Assembly: GCF_905397435.1 (NCBI RefSeq)
Contig: NZ_CAJPVI010000034.1
Coordinates: 1-64,000, forward strand
DNA: 64,000 nucleotides
DNA from: Cupriavidus numazuensis
GTDB lineage: Bacteria > Pseudomonadota > Gammaproteobacteria > Burkholderiales > Burkholderiaceae
Direction: 5' to 3'
The notes under the pieces are model-generated. The model saw only the letters and a list, made by a program, of their open reading frames with translations, did no database searches and had not been told where the DNA came from. Within the stretch, counting starts at the first letter, position 1. Each line of letters begins with the position of its first letter. Shown one piece after another: positions 54,073 to 62,796 of this stretch. A program made the translations under genes and the position numbers.

Positions 54073-54975
54073 ATGCATTACGACCTGACCGACCTGCGCC
54101 TTTTCCTCAACGTCGGTGAAACGGAGAACCTGACCCGCGCCGCGGAGCGCAGCTTCCTGTCCCTGCCGGCAGCCAGCACGCGCATCAAGCAGCTGGAAGA
54201 GGCGTTCCAGACGCAGCTTCTGATCCGTCAGGTGAAAGGCGTCAGGCTGACCCCGGCCGGCGATGCGCTGCTGCACCATGCCCGCGAGGTGTTCCGTGAA
54301 CTCGAATGCCTGCATGCCGACCTGCGTCCCTATGCCAAGGGCGTCAAGGGCAAGGTCCGCCTGCTGGCCAATACGACCGCCACCAACTCGTTCCTGGCGA
54401 CCGGCCTGTCCCGCTTCCTAAGTGAAAACCCTGACGTCGATGTGGAGCTGGAAGAGCATCTGTCGCAGGAAATCGTCTCCGCGATCAGCGCCGGTGCGGC
54501 GGACCTTGGCATCGTCGCGGGCGAGGTTGCGACCCAGGATCTCGACGTCATGCACCTGTGCAGCGACGAGCTGATCGTGATTGCGCCGGTCAACCACCCG
54601 CTGCCGCAGTTCAAGCGGCTGCACTTCGCCGACCTGCTGGACACCTGCCGCTTCGTCGGCCTGAACCAGTTCAGCGCGATCCAGTCCTTCCTCGACCGCA
54701 TCGCCAGCGGCATGGGCAAGCGCATCAGCCTGCGCATCCAGGTGGGCAGCTTCGACGCGGTCTGCCGCATGGTCGAGGCCGGTGCCGGCATCGCCATCGT
54801 GCCCAACAGCTGCGCACGCCGCTACGCGAGCCGCAAGGTGCTGCGCTTTATCTCGCTGGAAGACGAATGGGCACGCCGCGAATTGCGCCTGTGCCGCCGC
54901 CCGGGCCGCGAACTGCCGCAGTTCGCCGAAACCCTGATCCAGTACCTGGTCGACGCTGCGCGCGAGCCTGTATAG
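54073..54975 (+). CDS. LysR-family transcriptional regulator
   Basis: A 300-residue LysR-type regulator with helix-turn-helix FLNVGETENLTRAAERSFLS and effector domain starting VRLLANTTATNSFL. It diverges from the SDR/CoA-transferase unit across 193 bases, so it most likely controls that unit. It also lies about 1.4 kb before the itaconate-like operon at 56.4 kb and could regulate that too; itaconate operons are commonly controlled by a LysR protein. Confidence 0.9.
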   Translation: MHYDLTDLRLFLNVGETENLTRAAERSFLSLPAASTRIKQLEEAFQTQLLIRQVKGVRLTPAGDALLHHAREVFRELECLHADLRPYAKGVKGKVRLLANTTATNSFLATGLSRFLSENPDVDVELEEHLSQEIVSAISAGAADLGIVAGEVATQDLDVMHLCSDELIVIAPVNHPLPQFKRLHFADLLDTCRFVGLNQFSAIQSFLDRIASGMGKRISLRIQVGSFDAVCRMVEAGAGIAIVPNSCARRYASRKVLRFISLEDEWARRELRLCRRPGRELPQFAETLIQYLVDAAREPV

Positions 54976-55008
54976 AGTTGGCATTGCATGGCCGTTCCCC
55001 GTCTGGCG

Positions 55009-55494
55009 CTAGGCCACCAGCCGCGCGAGCGGCCGCAGCGACACCAGCATGACCGCGATCAGCAGCGCCATGGCTGCCACACCGGGCCAGCTCGTGCGGC
55101 CGCAGCGCGCAAGAGAATCATTGACCACCTCGGGCGACCAGTGGTAATCGCGCAGGCGCCGGATCGTCGATTCCGCATGCATGCGGTACAGCTGGTTACC
55201 GTAGAAGCCGAGGACCAGCGCCATGGCGTAGGCTAGCGGCCGTGCGAGCACATCCGGCATCTGCACATGGAACAGCGCGTGCAGCACCGGTTCGGCGCAC
55301 AGGACGATGGCGTAGACGCCGACCTGCCAGTACATGCGGCGGTAGGCCATCCAGAAAGGCCCGAAGAAGAACGCCGCCCAGTTCCACGCCATGCCGTTGT
55401 GCGCCGCTGCGACCTGCCAGCGATCGCGGTAGTACGGGAAACGGGATCCTACGAACACGGCGAAAGCCGCTTCGTCGCTGATGATTGCTTTCAT
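55009..55494 (-). CDS. DUF2628-family membrane protein
   Basis: A 161-residue small membrane protein. The N-terminal soluble part includes FPYYRDRWQ, then WNWAAFFFGPFWMAYRRMY, a motif typical of DUF2628 proteins, followed by about three hydrophobic segments. Function unknown. The frame extends upstream, but ATG at 55494 after GGGGAG is the usual family start. Confidence 0.78.
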   Translation of the reverse strand: MKAIISDEAAFAVFVGSRFPYYRDRWQVAAAHNGMAWNWAAFFFGPFWMAYRRMYWQVGVYAIVLCAEPVLHALFHVQMPDVLARPLAYAMALVLGFYGNQLYRMHAESTIRRLRDYHWSPEVVNDSLARCGRTSWPGVAAMALLIAVMLVSLRPLARLVA

Positions 55495-56093
55495 GCCACA
55501 CTCCCCTGCGGTGGGCCCCTGACGACGGGACCTCTGCGACAGAGCATAGGCTTGCGCCGCTGCGCTAAGCGTGCGGTTGCGCGCAGAAGGCGCGATTTTC
55601 CCGACTGCGTCCGGCGGCCGGGACACGAGCGGCCAATCAGCTACGTGGAATGTGCGTCCGGTGGATCGCGGCCCATTGGGCGGGCGCGCCCGGGGACATG
55701 GGTGACGCTGCGCGGCCTGGCCCGGCAGCACCGAAGTGCCGCCGGGCGCGCGCCGTCTACGCCCCTCGCGGACATCGTCCCGTCTCGCCGGCATGTGCCG
55801 GCCCTGTGCGCCAGGTGAGGACGTGGTCCGTTTTGCTTCCCCTGCTTTTTTGCGGACCGCATGTGACGCCTCGTCGTCGCCAATGCGAACCGCCATGCCA
55901 TTGTGACCGATTCGCAGCGCCGCATCATCATCAAAATGAGTGATGCGCACCGCGACGGGTTGCGTGGAAGGCGCTCGCCAAGTCATGCCAGACAAATGCG
56001 ATGCCGTCCTACAGCGCAACCGGATTCGCGCGGACACGGCAGAGCAGCCGCTCCTTCTATCGTGAAGACGTACAGAAAAGGAAGGAGCACATC
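55495..56093. other. Intergenic region without recognised genes
   Basis: About 600 bases that separate the DUF2628 gene and the small membrane ORF. Several frames are open only because of GC content. No repeat or RNA gene was recognised. The right end holds AAAAGGAAGGAGC, the strong ribosome-binding site of the next small ORF. Confidence 0.45.
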
Positions 56094-56168
56094 ATGCCCT
56101 ACATCATCGCGTGGCTTCTCGGCGTTCCGGCCTTCGTGCTGATCCTGATCTGGCTGTTCATGCGCTGA
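56094..56168 (+). CDS. 24-residue hydrophobic small protein
   Basis: A very short ORF with an excellent ribosome-binding site (AAGGAAGGAGC) seven bases before the ATG. The product reads MPYIIAWLLGVP then a hydrophobic run ending WLFMR, so it would be a single-pass membrane peptide. A stable hairpin follows 27 bases after the stop, marking a compact transcription unit. Not homologous to anything I can name. Confidence 0.6.
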   Translation: MPYIIAWLLGVPAFVLILIWLFMR

Positions 56169-56194
56169 CACGTTCCGCGCCAATAACATGCCAG

Positions 56195-56220
56195 AAGACG
56201 CCCGGTTCGCCGGGCGTCTT
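56195..56220 (+). terminator. Hairpin after the small membrane ORF
   Basis: AAGACGCCCGG / CCGGGCGTCTT perfect 11-base stem closed by a TTCG tetraloop, with only a weak T-tract after. Likely terminator. Confidence 0.72.
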
Positions 56221-56392
56221 CCCATTGGGCCCGGCCTTTCACCACGGATTGCGCACGCTGTGCCGCACCCGCAGCTGTGCTCCACATTGGCCGCACCTAA
56301 GCCGCACCTAAGCCGCTCTTTCGCAAATCCGAATTTCGGGCCAAAGGGCCCTCGGGAATAATGGCCCCATTCAAATCGACCGGGCCCACCCC

Positions 56393-57562
56393 ATGTTTGC
56401 AGATCAGGATCAAGACCAGCTTTTCCCGGAAATCCGCGAAGCCGTACGCGACCTTTGCGCGGGTTTCGATTCGGCCTACTGGCAGCGCATTGAAGAACAG
56501 AACGGCTTTCCCGAGGAATTCGTCCAGGCGCTGACGCACGCGGGCTGGCTGTCGGCCCTGATCCCCGAAGCCTACGGCGGTTCGGGCCTGTCGCTGACGG
56601 CCGCCTCGGTCATCATGGAAGAAATCAACCGCAACGGCGGCAACTCCGGCGCCTGCCACGGCCAGATGTACGTGATGGGCTGCCTGCTGCGCCACGGTTC
56701 GGACGAGCAGAAGAAGCGCTGGCTGCCGGGCATTGCCTCGGGCGAACTGCGCATGCAGTCGATGGCCGTGACCGAGCCGACCACCGGCACCGACACCACC
56801 AAGCTCAAGACCACTGCCGTGCGCAAGGGCGACAAGTATGTCGTCAACGGCTCGAAGGTATGGATTTCCCGCGTGCAGCACTCGGACCTGATGCTGCTGC
56901 TGGCCCGCACCACGCCACTGGACCAGGTCAAGCGCAAGTCGGAAGGCTTGTCGGTGTTCGTGGTCGATCTGCGTGAAGCCATCGGCAAGGGCCTGACGGT
57001 CCGCCCGATCCGCAACATGGTCAACCACGAGACCAACGAGCTGTTCTTCGACAACCTCGAAGTGCCGGCCGAAAACCTGATTGGCGAGGAAGGCAAGGGC
57101 CTCAAGTACATCCTTGACGGCATGAACGCCGAGCGCATCCTGATCGCCGCCGAGTGCATCGGCGATGGCTACTGGTTCGTCGAACGCGCGAGCAACTATG
57201 CGCGCGAACGCGTCGTGTTCGACCGCCCGATCGGCCAGAACCAGGGCATCCAGTTCCCGATCGCACGCTCCTACGTCAACGTCGAAGCCGCCAGCCTGAT
57301 GCGCTACAAGGCTGCAGCGCTGTTCGACGCCGGCAAGCCGTGCGGCAAGGAAGCCAACATGTCCAAGCTGCTCGCTGCCGACGCATCGTGGGAAGCGGCC
57401 AACGTCTGCCTGCAGACGCACGGCGGCTTCGGCTTCGCGGCCGAGTACGACATCGAGCGCAAGTTCCGCGAGACCCGCCTGTACCAGGTCGCGCCGATCT
57501 CGACCAACCTGATCCTGTCCTACGTGGCCGAGCACGTGCTCGAGCTGCCGCGTTCGTTCTGA
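56393..57562 (+). CDS. Acyl-CoA dehydrogenase, first gene of an itaconate-like operon
   Basis: A 389-residue acyl-CoA dehydrogenase: LIPEAYGGSGLSLTAAS, MAVTEPTTGTDTTKL (SEP-x-GSD position altered to TEP-TTGTD), YVVNGSKVWISR, LQTHGGFGFAAEYDIE and a shortened tail. It heads a five-gene plus-strand operon. Known itaconate operons include an acyl-CoA dehydrogenase with no settled role, so its reaction here is open. Confidence 0.88.
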   Translation: MFADQDQDQLFPEIREAVRDLCAGFDSAYWQRIEEQNGFPEEFVQALTHAGWLSALIPEAYGGSGLSLTAASVIMEEINRNGGNSGACHGQMYVMGCLLRHGSDEQKKRWLPGIASGELRMQSMAVTEPTTGTDTTKLKTTAVRKGDKYVVNGSKVWISRVQHSDLMLLLARTTPLDQVKRKSEGLSVFVVDLREAIGKGLTVRPIRNMVNHETNELFFDNLEVPAENLIGEEGKGLKYILDGMNAERILIAAECIGDGYWFVERASNYARERVVFDRPIGQNQGIQFPIARSYVNVEAASLMRYKAAALFDAGKPCGKEANMSKLLAADASWEAANVCLQTHGGFGFAAEYDIERKFRETRLYQVAPISTNLILSYVAEHVLELPRSF

Positions 57563-57570
57563 GGCCGCGC

Positions 57571-58770
57571 ATGACTGCAACTACGCCCAACGGCATCCGG
57601 CCGCTCGACGGCATCCGCGTGGTGTCGCTCGAACACGCGGTCGCGGCCCCTTTCGCCACGCGCCAGCTAGCCGATCTCGGCGCGCGCGTGATCAAGATCG
57701 AGCGCCCTGGTGTGGGCGATTTCGCGCGCGGCTATGACGAGACCGTGCACGGCCAGTCGTCGTACTTTGTCTGGCTCAACCGCGGCAAGGAAAGCCTGAC
57801 GCTCGACCTGAAGGACGCCGAGGCCCAGGCCATCCTGCACAAGCTGCTGGCCGACGCCGACGTGCTGGTGCAGAACCTCGCCCCCGGCGCCGCCGCGCGC
57901 ATGGGTCTGGACTTCGACACCCTGCACCCGCGCTACGAAAAGCTGATCGTCTGCGATATCTCGGGCTACGGCGACGCCGGACCCTATCGCGACAAGAAGG
58001 CCTATGACCTGCTGATCCAGGCCGCCGCCGGCCTGGTTGGCCTGACCGGCGGCCCGAACGAACCGTCGCGCGCGGGCGTTTCGATTGCCGACATCTCGGC
58101 CGGCATGTACGCCTACAGCGGCATCCTCTCGGCGCTGCTGCAGCGCGGGCGTACCGGCAAGGGCCTGCGCGTGCAGGTCACCATGCTGGAAACCATGGCC
58201 GAGTGGATGAACCAGGTGCTCTACCTCGGCCACTACGGCGGCAAACCGCCGGCGCGCGTCGGCGCCTCGCACCCGACCATCGCTCCGTACGGCATTCATC
58301 GCACCGCGAATGGCAGCGTGATCTTCAGCGTGCAGAACGAGCGAGAATTCGCCAACTTCTGCGAGATCGTGCTTGGCAATCGTGAGCTCGCGCAGGATGA
58401 ACGCTTCTCCAGCAATACGGCACGCGTGCGCAATCGGCCCGAACTTACCACCATCATCGAGGATCGCTTCTCGACGCTGACCGTGGCGCAGGTCGAGGAA
58501 TTGCTCGACCAGGCACAGATCGCCAACGCCCCGATGAACGACATCGAAGGCGTGTGGAATCACCCGCAACTGCAGGCGCGCGAGCGCTGGCGCAAAGTGG
58601 AGACGCCGAACGGCACCGTCGACGCGCTGCTGCCGCCGGCCAACCTGTCCGGCGTGGAGCCGGCGATGGGCGCCATCCCCGCCCTGGGCGCGCACACCGC
58701 TTCCATCCTGACCGAACTCGGCTACGGTGCTTCGGACGTCGAAGCCCTGGCCGCCAAGAAAGTCGTCTGA
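57571..58770 (+). CDS. Class III CoA-transferase, itaconate CoA-transferase-like
   Basis: A 399-residue family III CoA-transferase: PLDGIRVVSLEHAVAAPFAT, LADLGARVIKIERP, the nucleophile Asp in KKAYDLLIQ and SIADISAGMYAYSGIL. ATG at 57571 lies eight bases after the dehydrogenase stop. In the neighbourhood of a CitE-like lyase and a MaoC-type hydratase it matches the Ict role (itaconate to itaconyl-CoA using succinyl-CoA). Mesaconate transferase (Mct) is the main alternative. Confidence 0.87.
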   Translation: MTATTPNGIRPLDGIRVVSLEHAVAAPFATRQLADLGARVIKIERPGVGDFARGYDETVHGQSSYFVWLNRGKESLTLDLKDAEAQAILHKLLADADVLVQNLAPGAAARMGLDFDTLHPRYEKLIVCDISGYGDAGPYRDKKAYDLLIQAAAGLVGLTGGPNEPSRAGVSIADISAGMYAYSGILSALLQRGRTGKGLRVQVTMLETMAEWMNQVLYLGHYGGKPPARVGASHPTIAPYGIHRTANGSVIFSVQNEREFANFCEIVLGNRELAQDERFSSNTARVRNRPELTTIIEDRFSTLTVAQVEELLDQAQIANAPMNDIEGVWNHPQLQARERWRKVETPNGTVDALLPPANLSGVEPAMGAIPALGAHTASILTELGYGASDVEALAAKKVV

Positions 58771-58834
58771 GCGGACGGGTCCGGCTTTGCCCGGGCCTTT
58801 CCCTTTTTCAAACGTTACCCGGCACCCAGCCAAC

Positions 58835-60211
58835 ATGAGCGCTGACCACACCTACCCGACCCGCCAGCTCTGCGAATTCCTCGCCCGTTTCACGCTGGCC
58901 GACGTACCCGCCCCTGTCATCGAGCGCACCAAGGACCTGTTCCTTGACTGGATCGCCTCGGCCATAGCCGGCAAGGACGCCCCCGCCGTACGCAAGATCC
59001 AGGAATTCGCCGCCGCCATGGGCCCCTCGACGGGCGACGCCGAAGTCTTCGTCGACCGCCGCCGCACCTCGCCGTACTTTGCCGCACTGATCAACGGCGC
59101 GTCGTCGCACGTGGTCGAGCAGGACGATGTGCACAACGGCTCGGTGCTGCACCCCGCCGCCGTAGTGTTCCCGGCCGTAATCGCCGCCGCGCAGGCCGAA
59201 GGCAAGACCGGCGCGGAGGTGCTGCTGGCTTCCATCGCCGGTTATGAAGCGGGCATCCGCATCGGCGAATTCATGGGCCGGTCGCACTACCGCATCTTCC
59301 ACACCACCGGCACGGTCGGCACGCTGGCTGCGGCTGCCGCAGTTGCGAAGCTCTACAACCTGGACGCCGAAGGCATCAACCAGGCACTGGGGTCGGCTGG
59401 CACGCAAGCCGCCGGACTGTGGGAATTCCTGCGCGACGCGGCCGACTCCAAGCAACTGCACACCGCGAAAGCCGCTGCCGATGGGCTGCAGTCCGCGTGG
59501 CTGGCCCGCGCCGGCTTCACTGGTGCGAAGCAGATCCTCGAAGGCGCACAGGGCATGGCCGCCGGCATGTCGAGCGATGCGAACCCGGCTTGCCTGACCG
59601 ATGGCCTGGGCACGCGCTGGGCCACGGCCGAGACCTCGTTCAAGTTCTTCGCCTCGTGCCGCCACACCCATCCGGCTGCCGACGCGCTGAAGGTGCTGAT
59701 GCAACGCGAGGGCGTCAGCGCCGACCAGATCGCCAGCGTCACGACGCATGTGCACCAGGGTGCCATCGACGTGCTCGGCCCGGTGGTCAACCCGACCACC
59801 ATCCACCAGGCCAAGTTCTCGATGGGCACGGTGCTGGGCCTGGTTGCCGTGCACGGTCACGCCGGCCTGGCCGAGTTCGAGCAGCACGCGCTGCAGGATG
59901 CGAAGGTCGCCAGCTTCCGTGGCAAGGTGGAGATGGAGCTTGACGACGAGATCAACGCTGCCTATCCGCGCCAGTGGATTGGCCGCGTGACGGTACGCAC
60001 CACCGACGGCCGCACGCTGGCCGCGCGCGTGGACGTGCCCAAGGGCGATCCGGACAACACGCTGTCGCGCCCCGAACTCGAAGCCAAGGCGCTGCAGCTC
60101 GGCGGCTTCCGCCACGGTGCGACCGAGGCCGAGATGCGCACCATCATCGCGCGGGTGTGGGGCCTGGAAAACGCCCCGAACGTCAACGACTGGCTGCCGC
60201 TGGCACGCTGA
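58835..60211 (+). CDS. MmgE/PrpD-family protein
   Basis: A 458-residue MmgE/PrpD protein (2-methylcitrate dehydratase and cis-aconitate decarboxylase superfamily). N-terminal helical domain with LFLDWIASAIAGKDAPAVRK, then HVVEQDDVHNGSVLHPAA and the C-terminal domain with FKFFASCRHTHPAADAL. In itaconate gene clusters a protein of this family is usually present; it may protect against or process a related dicarboxylate rather than dehydrate methylcitrate. Starts 64 bases after the CoA-transferase gene. Confidence 0.85.
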   Translation: MSADHTYPTRQLCEFLARFTLADVPAPVIERTKDLFLDWIASAIAGKDAPAVRKIQEFAAAMGPSTGDAEVFVDRRRTSPYFAALINGASSHVVEQDDVHNGSVLHPAAVVFPAVIAAAQAEGKTGAEVLLASIAGYEAGIRIGEFMGRSHYRIFHTTGTVGTLAAAAAVAKLYNLDAEGINQALGSAGTQAAGLWEFLRDAADSKQLHTAKAAADGLQSAWLARAGFTGAKQILEGAQGMAAGMSSDANPACLTDGLGTRWATAETSFKFFASCRHTHPAADALKVLMQREGVSADQIASVTTHVHQGAIDVLGPVVNPTTIHQAKFSMGTVLGLVAVHGHAGLAEFEQHALQDAKVASFRGKVEMELDDEINAAYPRQWIGRVTVRTTDGRTLAARVDVPKGDPDNTLSRPELEAKALQLGGFRHGATEAEMRTIIARVWGLENAPNVNDWLPLAR

Positions 60212-60221
60212 GGCACAGACC

Positions 60222-61061
60222 ATGTCCACTGCAGTCACCTACCTGTTCGTGCCGGGCGACCGGCCCGAACGCTTTGACAAGGCCGCCGCGGCAAAGCCGG
60301 ATGTGATGATCCTCGACCTCGAGGACGCCGTGCATCCGGACGCCAAGCCGGCGGCGCGCCAGGCCATTGCGCAATGGCTCGCCACGGGTCCCGCTGCCAA
60401 TGCCTATGTGCGCATTAACGACAGCGCCGCGGCGGGCTTCGCCGCCGACATCGAATGGCTGCGTACATTGCCGAAAGGCACGCCGTTGGCCGGGCTGATG
60501 GTGCCCAAGGCGGAAGATGCCGCGGCACTGGCGTCGATCACCGAAGTCCTGCGCGGTATCAATCCGAACGCTGAAGTCGTTGCCATCATCGAAACCGCGC
60601 TCGGCCTGCATCAAGTCGACGCAGTGGCCACCGCCAAGGGGGTTGCGCGACTGGCATTCGGCTCGCTCGACTATGCGGTCGACCTCGGCTGCAGCCACAC
60701 GCGCGATGCGCTGGCCTATGCGCGTGCGCGTATCGTTCTGGCATCGCGCGTGGCCGGCCTGCCGCCTCCCGTCGACGGTGTCACCACGGCGCTGAAGGAT
60801 GAGTCCGTCCTCGCCGACGACGTGGCGTATGCCCGCGCACTCGGCTTTGGCGGCAAGCTTTGCATCCACCCGGCACAGCTCGGCGCGGTTCGTGCGGGCT
60901 TCCTGCCCACGCCCGAGCAACTCGACTGGGCACGGCGCGTGCTGGAAGCGACCGCCAGCGGCAGCCATGCCGTGCAGGTCGATGGCAAGATGGTGGATCG
61001 CCCCGTCATCGAACAGGCGCGTCGCCTGCTCGCCCTGGCGCAACCGTCAGCAGCGCTCTGA
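60222..61061 (+). CDS. CitE-like lyase, citramalyl-CoA lyase candidate
   Basis: A 279-residue HpcH/HpaI aldolase or citrate-lyase-beta type protein: LFVPGDRPERFDKAAAA, MILDLEDAVHPDAK with metal-binding acids, VVAIIETALGLHQVD and RLAFGSLDYAVDLG. Length fits citramalyl-CoA or malyl-CoA lyases. Operon position suggests it cleaves citramalyl-CoA to acetyl-CoA and pyruvate. Starts 10 bases after the MmgE/PrpD gene. Confidence 0.87.
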   Translation: MSTAVTYLFVPGDRPERFDKAAAAKPDVMILDLEDAVHPDAKPAARQAIAQWLATGPAANAYVRINDSAAAGFAADIEWLRTLPKGTPLAGLMVPKAEDAAALASITEVLRGINPNAEVVAIIETALGLHQVDAVATAKGVARLAFGSLDYAVDLGCSHTRDALAYARARIVLASRVAGLPPPVDGVTTALKDESVLADDVAYARALGFGGKLCIHPAQLGAVRAGFLPTPEQLDWARRVLEATASGSHAVQVDGKMVDRPVIEQARRLLALAQPSAAL

Positions 61062-61078
61062 ACACAAAGGCAGTCGTC

Positions 61079-61942
61079 ATGACCCAGAACTCCCAACTCG
61101 ACCATTTGCGCACGTGGATCGGCCGCAGTGAATCACGCACCGAGACACTGACGCCGGAACCCGTGATCGGCCTGGCCGCCACGTTTGACCTCGACCCGGA
61201 AGCCGTAGTGCGCGGGCCGCTGCCGCCGCTGTGGCACTGGCTCTACTTCCTGCCGCGCGCGCAGCAACGCGACATCGGCGCCGACGGACATCCGGCTCTC
61301 GGCGGCTTCATGCCGCCCGTGCCGCTGCCGCGTCGCATGTGGGCGGGCAGTGAACTGTCGTTCGAACGCCCGATTCACGTCGGTGACACCGTGACGCGCA
61401 CGTCGACCATCAAGGACGTTCAGCACAAGGCTGGCCGCAGTGGCGAACTGTGGTTCGTCGCCGTTGACCACGAACTGAGCGTCAACGGGCAGATCGCCGT
61501 GCGCGAGCGCCACGACATCGTCTATCGTGCCATGCCGGAAATCGGCAAGCCGCAGCCCGCGCGTCCGCGCCTGGAGCATACGGCGCAATGGCAACGCACG
61601 CTGCGCGCCGATCCGGTCATGCTGTTCCGCTATTCGGCGCTGACCTTCAATGGCCACCGCATTCACTACGACCGCGAGTACACGCGGGACGTGGAAGGCT
61701 ACCCGGGCCTCGTCGTGCACGGTCCGATGCAGGCCATGCTGATGCTGGACCTGGTGGCACGCGAACAGCCGCAGGCACGCGTGCGGCGCTTTGGTTTCCG
61801 CGGACTGGCGCCGCTGTTCGACCAGGACATCATCACCGTTGGCGGCACGGCCGATCCGGCTCAAGCCGGCAAGCTGATCCTCTGGACCGGTGACGATGCT
61901 GGCGGCCAGGCAATGCAAGGGTGGGCCGAGATCGAAAGCTGA
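61079..61942 (+). CDS. MaoC-type hydratase, itaconyl-CoA hydratase candidate
   Basis: A 287-residue two-part hot-dog-fold protein similar to mesaconyl-C4-CoA hydratases and Ich: PLPPLWHWLYFLPRAQQRDIG, LPRRMWAGSELSFERP, then the hydratase segment RYSALTFNGHRIHYDREYT with conserved His and Asp, and GLVVHGPMQAMLMLDL. Length fits the long Ich form. It ends the operon, followed by a perfect hairpin terminator. Hydration of itaconyl-CoA to citramalyl-CoA would link the CoA-transferase and the lyase into one pathway. Confidence 0.88.
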   Translation: MTQNSQLDHLRTWIGRSESRTETLTPEPVIGLAATFDLDPEAVVRGPLPPLWHWLYFLPRAQQRDIGADGHPALGGFMPPVPLPRRMWAGSELSFERPIHVGDTVTRTSTIKDVQHKAGRSGELWFVAVDHELSVNGQIAVRERHDIVYRAMPEIGKPQPARPRLEHTAQWQRTLRADPVMLFRYSALTFNGHRIHYDREYTRDVEGYPGLVVHGPMQAMLMLDLVAREQPQARVRRFGFRGLAPLFDQDIITVGGTADPAQAGKLILWTGDDAGGQAMQGWAEIES

Positions 61943-61971
61943 TCGCAATCTCGACGACAGCAGGAGAGAGA

Positions 61972-62003
61972 AAAGGGGCAAGCGTCAGGCTTGCCCCTTT
62001 TTT
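61972..62003 (+). terminator. Rho-independent terminator of the itaconate-like operon
   Basis: Perfect 12-base stem AAAGGGGCAAGC / GCTTGCCCCTTT with loop GTCAG and a following T-run, 29 bases after the hydratase stop. Confidence 0.93.
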
Positions 62004-62027
62004 GTTGGCTCTTCGTCGAATTACGCG

Positions 62028-62768
62028 TTGTCGTTCTTGGCATGCGCCGCTGTTTCGCCGGCGTAGCCGGCGAGTCACTTTTGTCCGAGCGACAAAAGTA
62101 ACCAAAAACGCGTTTTGGTTGCCCCAAAGGGGCGAATTTTTATCGTAGTGTGCCAGCGGTGTTGTACGGGTATGGGCTTCAGAGGGGATTTGCGCTGCCT
62201 GCCGCGTGGGGCACGACCGTGGTCAGAATTACAGCGCTGATTGAACGAGCCCTGCAAGCGTATGTGGACCCTGCTGCGAGCGATATCGTGTGATCGCCTT
62301 CGGCTGCGCTACGCGCAGAGCTCTAGTCTGAGCATGCAGGCCCAAAGGCAAACCACGCCTCGGCGACGCGGCCCGCGCATTGCATGCGCGAAATAGAGAG
62401 CGCGAGAGAGAAGAAAGCGGACCTCGGGCGCCAGCGCCGTTGATGAGCTTGCCCCCAGACGACGACGCGCGCGCAGCGCAGCCGAAGGCGTCCCACCACT
62501 GACCTGGTTGGAACGCTGTACCCGAGTCCGTCTTGGGGATCGTCCAAAAGCCGTGCCGCGCAAGGCACAGGTTCTGACTCACATAGCGTTAGCAGGCTCG
62601 AACCACTGACCACCGTGGCAGGCGTCCAAAGCCGTTTGAACCACTGCCACCGTGGAATTGATGGCCAGCGGCAACGACGCGCTTTTCTGCCTACTCTTTT
62701 GTCGCTCGGACAAAAGAGTAGGTCGCCGGCTACGCCGGCGAAACAGCGGCGCCGGTCAAGGACGACAA
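62028..62768. mobile_element. Non-autonomous element with long terminal inverted repeats, copy 2
   Basis: About 741 bp matching copy 1 at 32061-32792 over most of its length, with the same orientation and about 70-base inverted ends. Differences between copies are scattered substitutions and short changes, so the copies are not freshly duplicated. The longest open frame here (62229-62582, minus) does not run the full frame seen in copy 1, so coding is unlikely. It sits between the terminator of the itaconate-like operon and the end of a convergent Bug gene. Confidence 0.8.
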
Positions 62769-62796
62769 CCCAATCTCGACTAGAGCCGGCCTTCGA

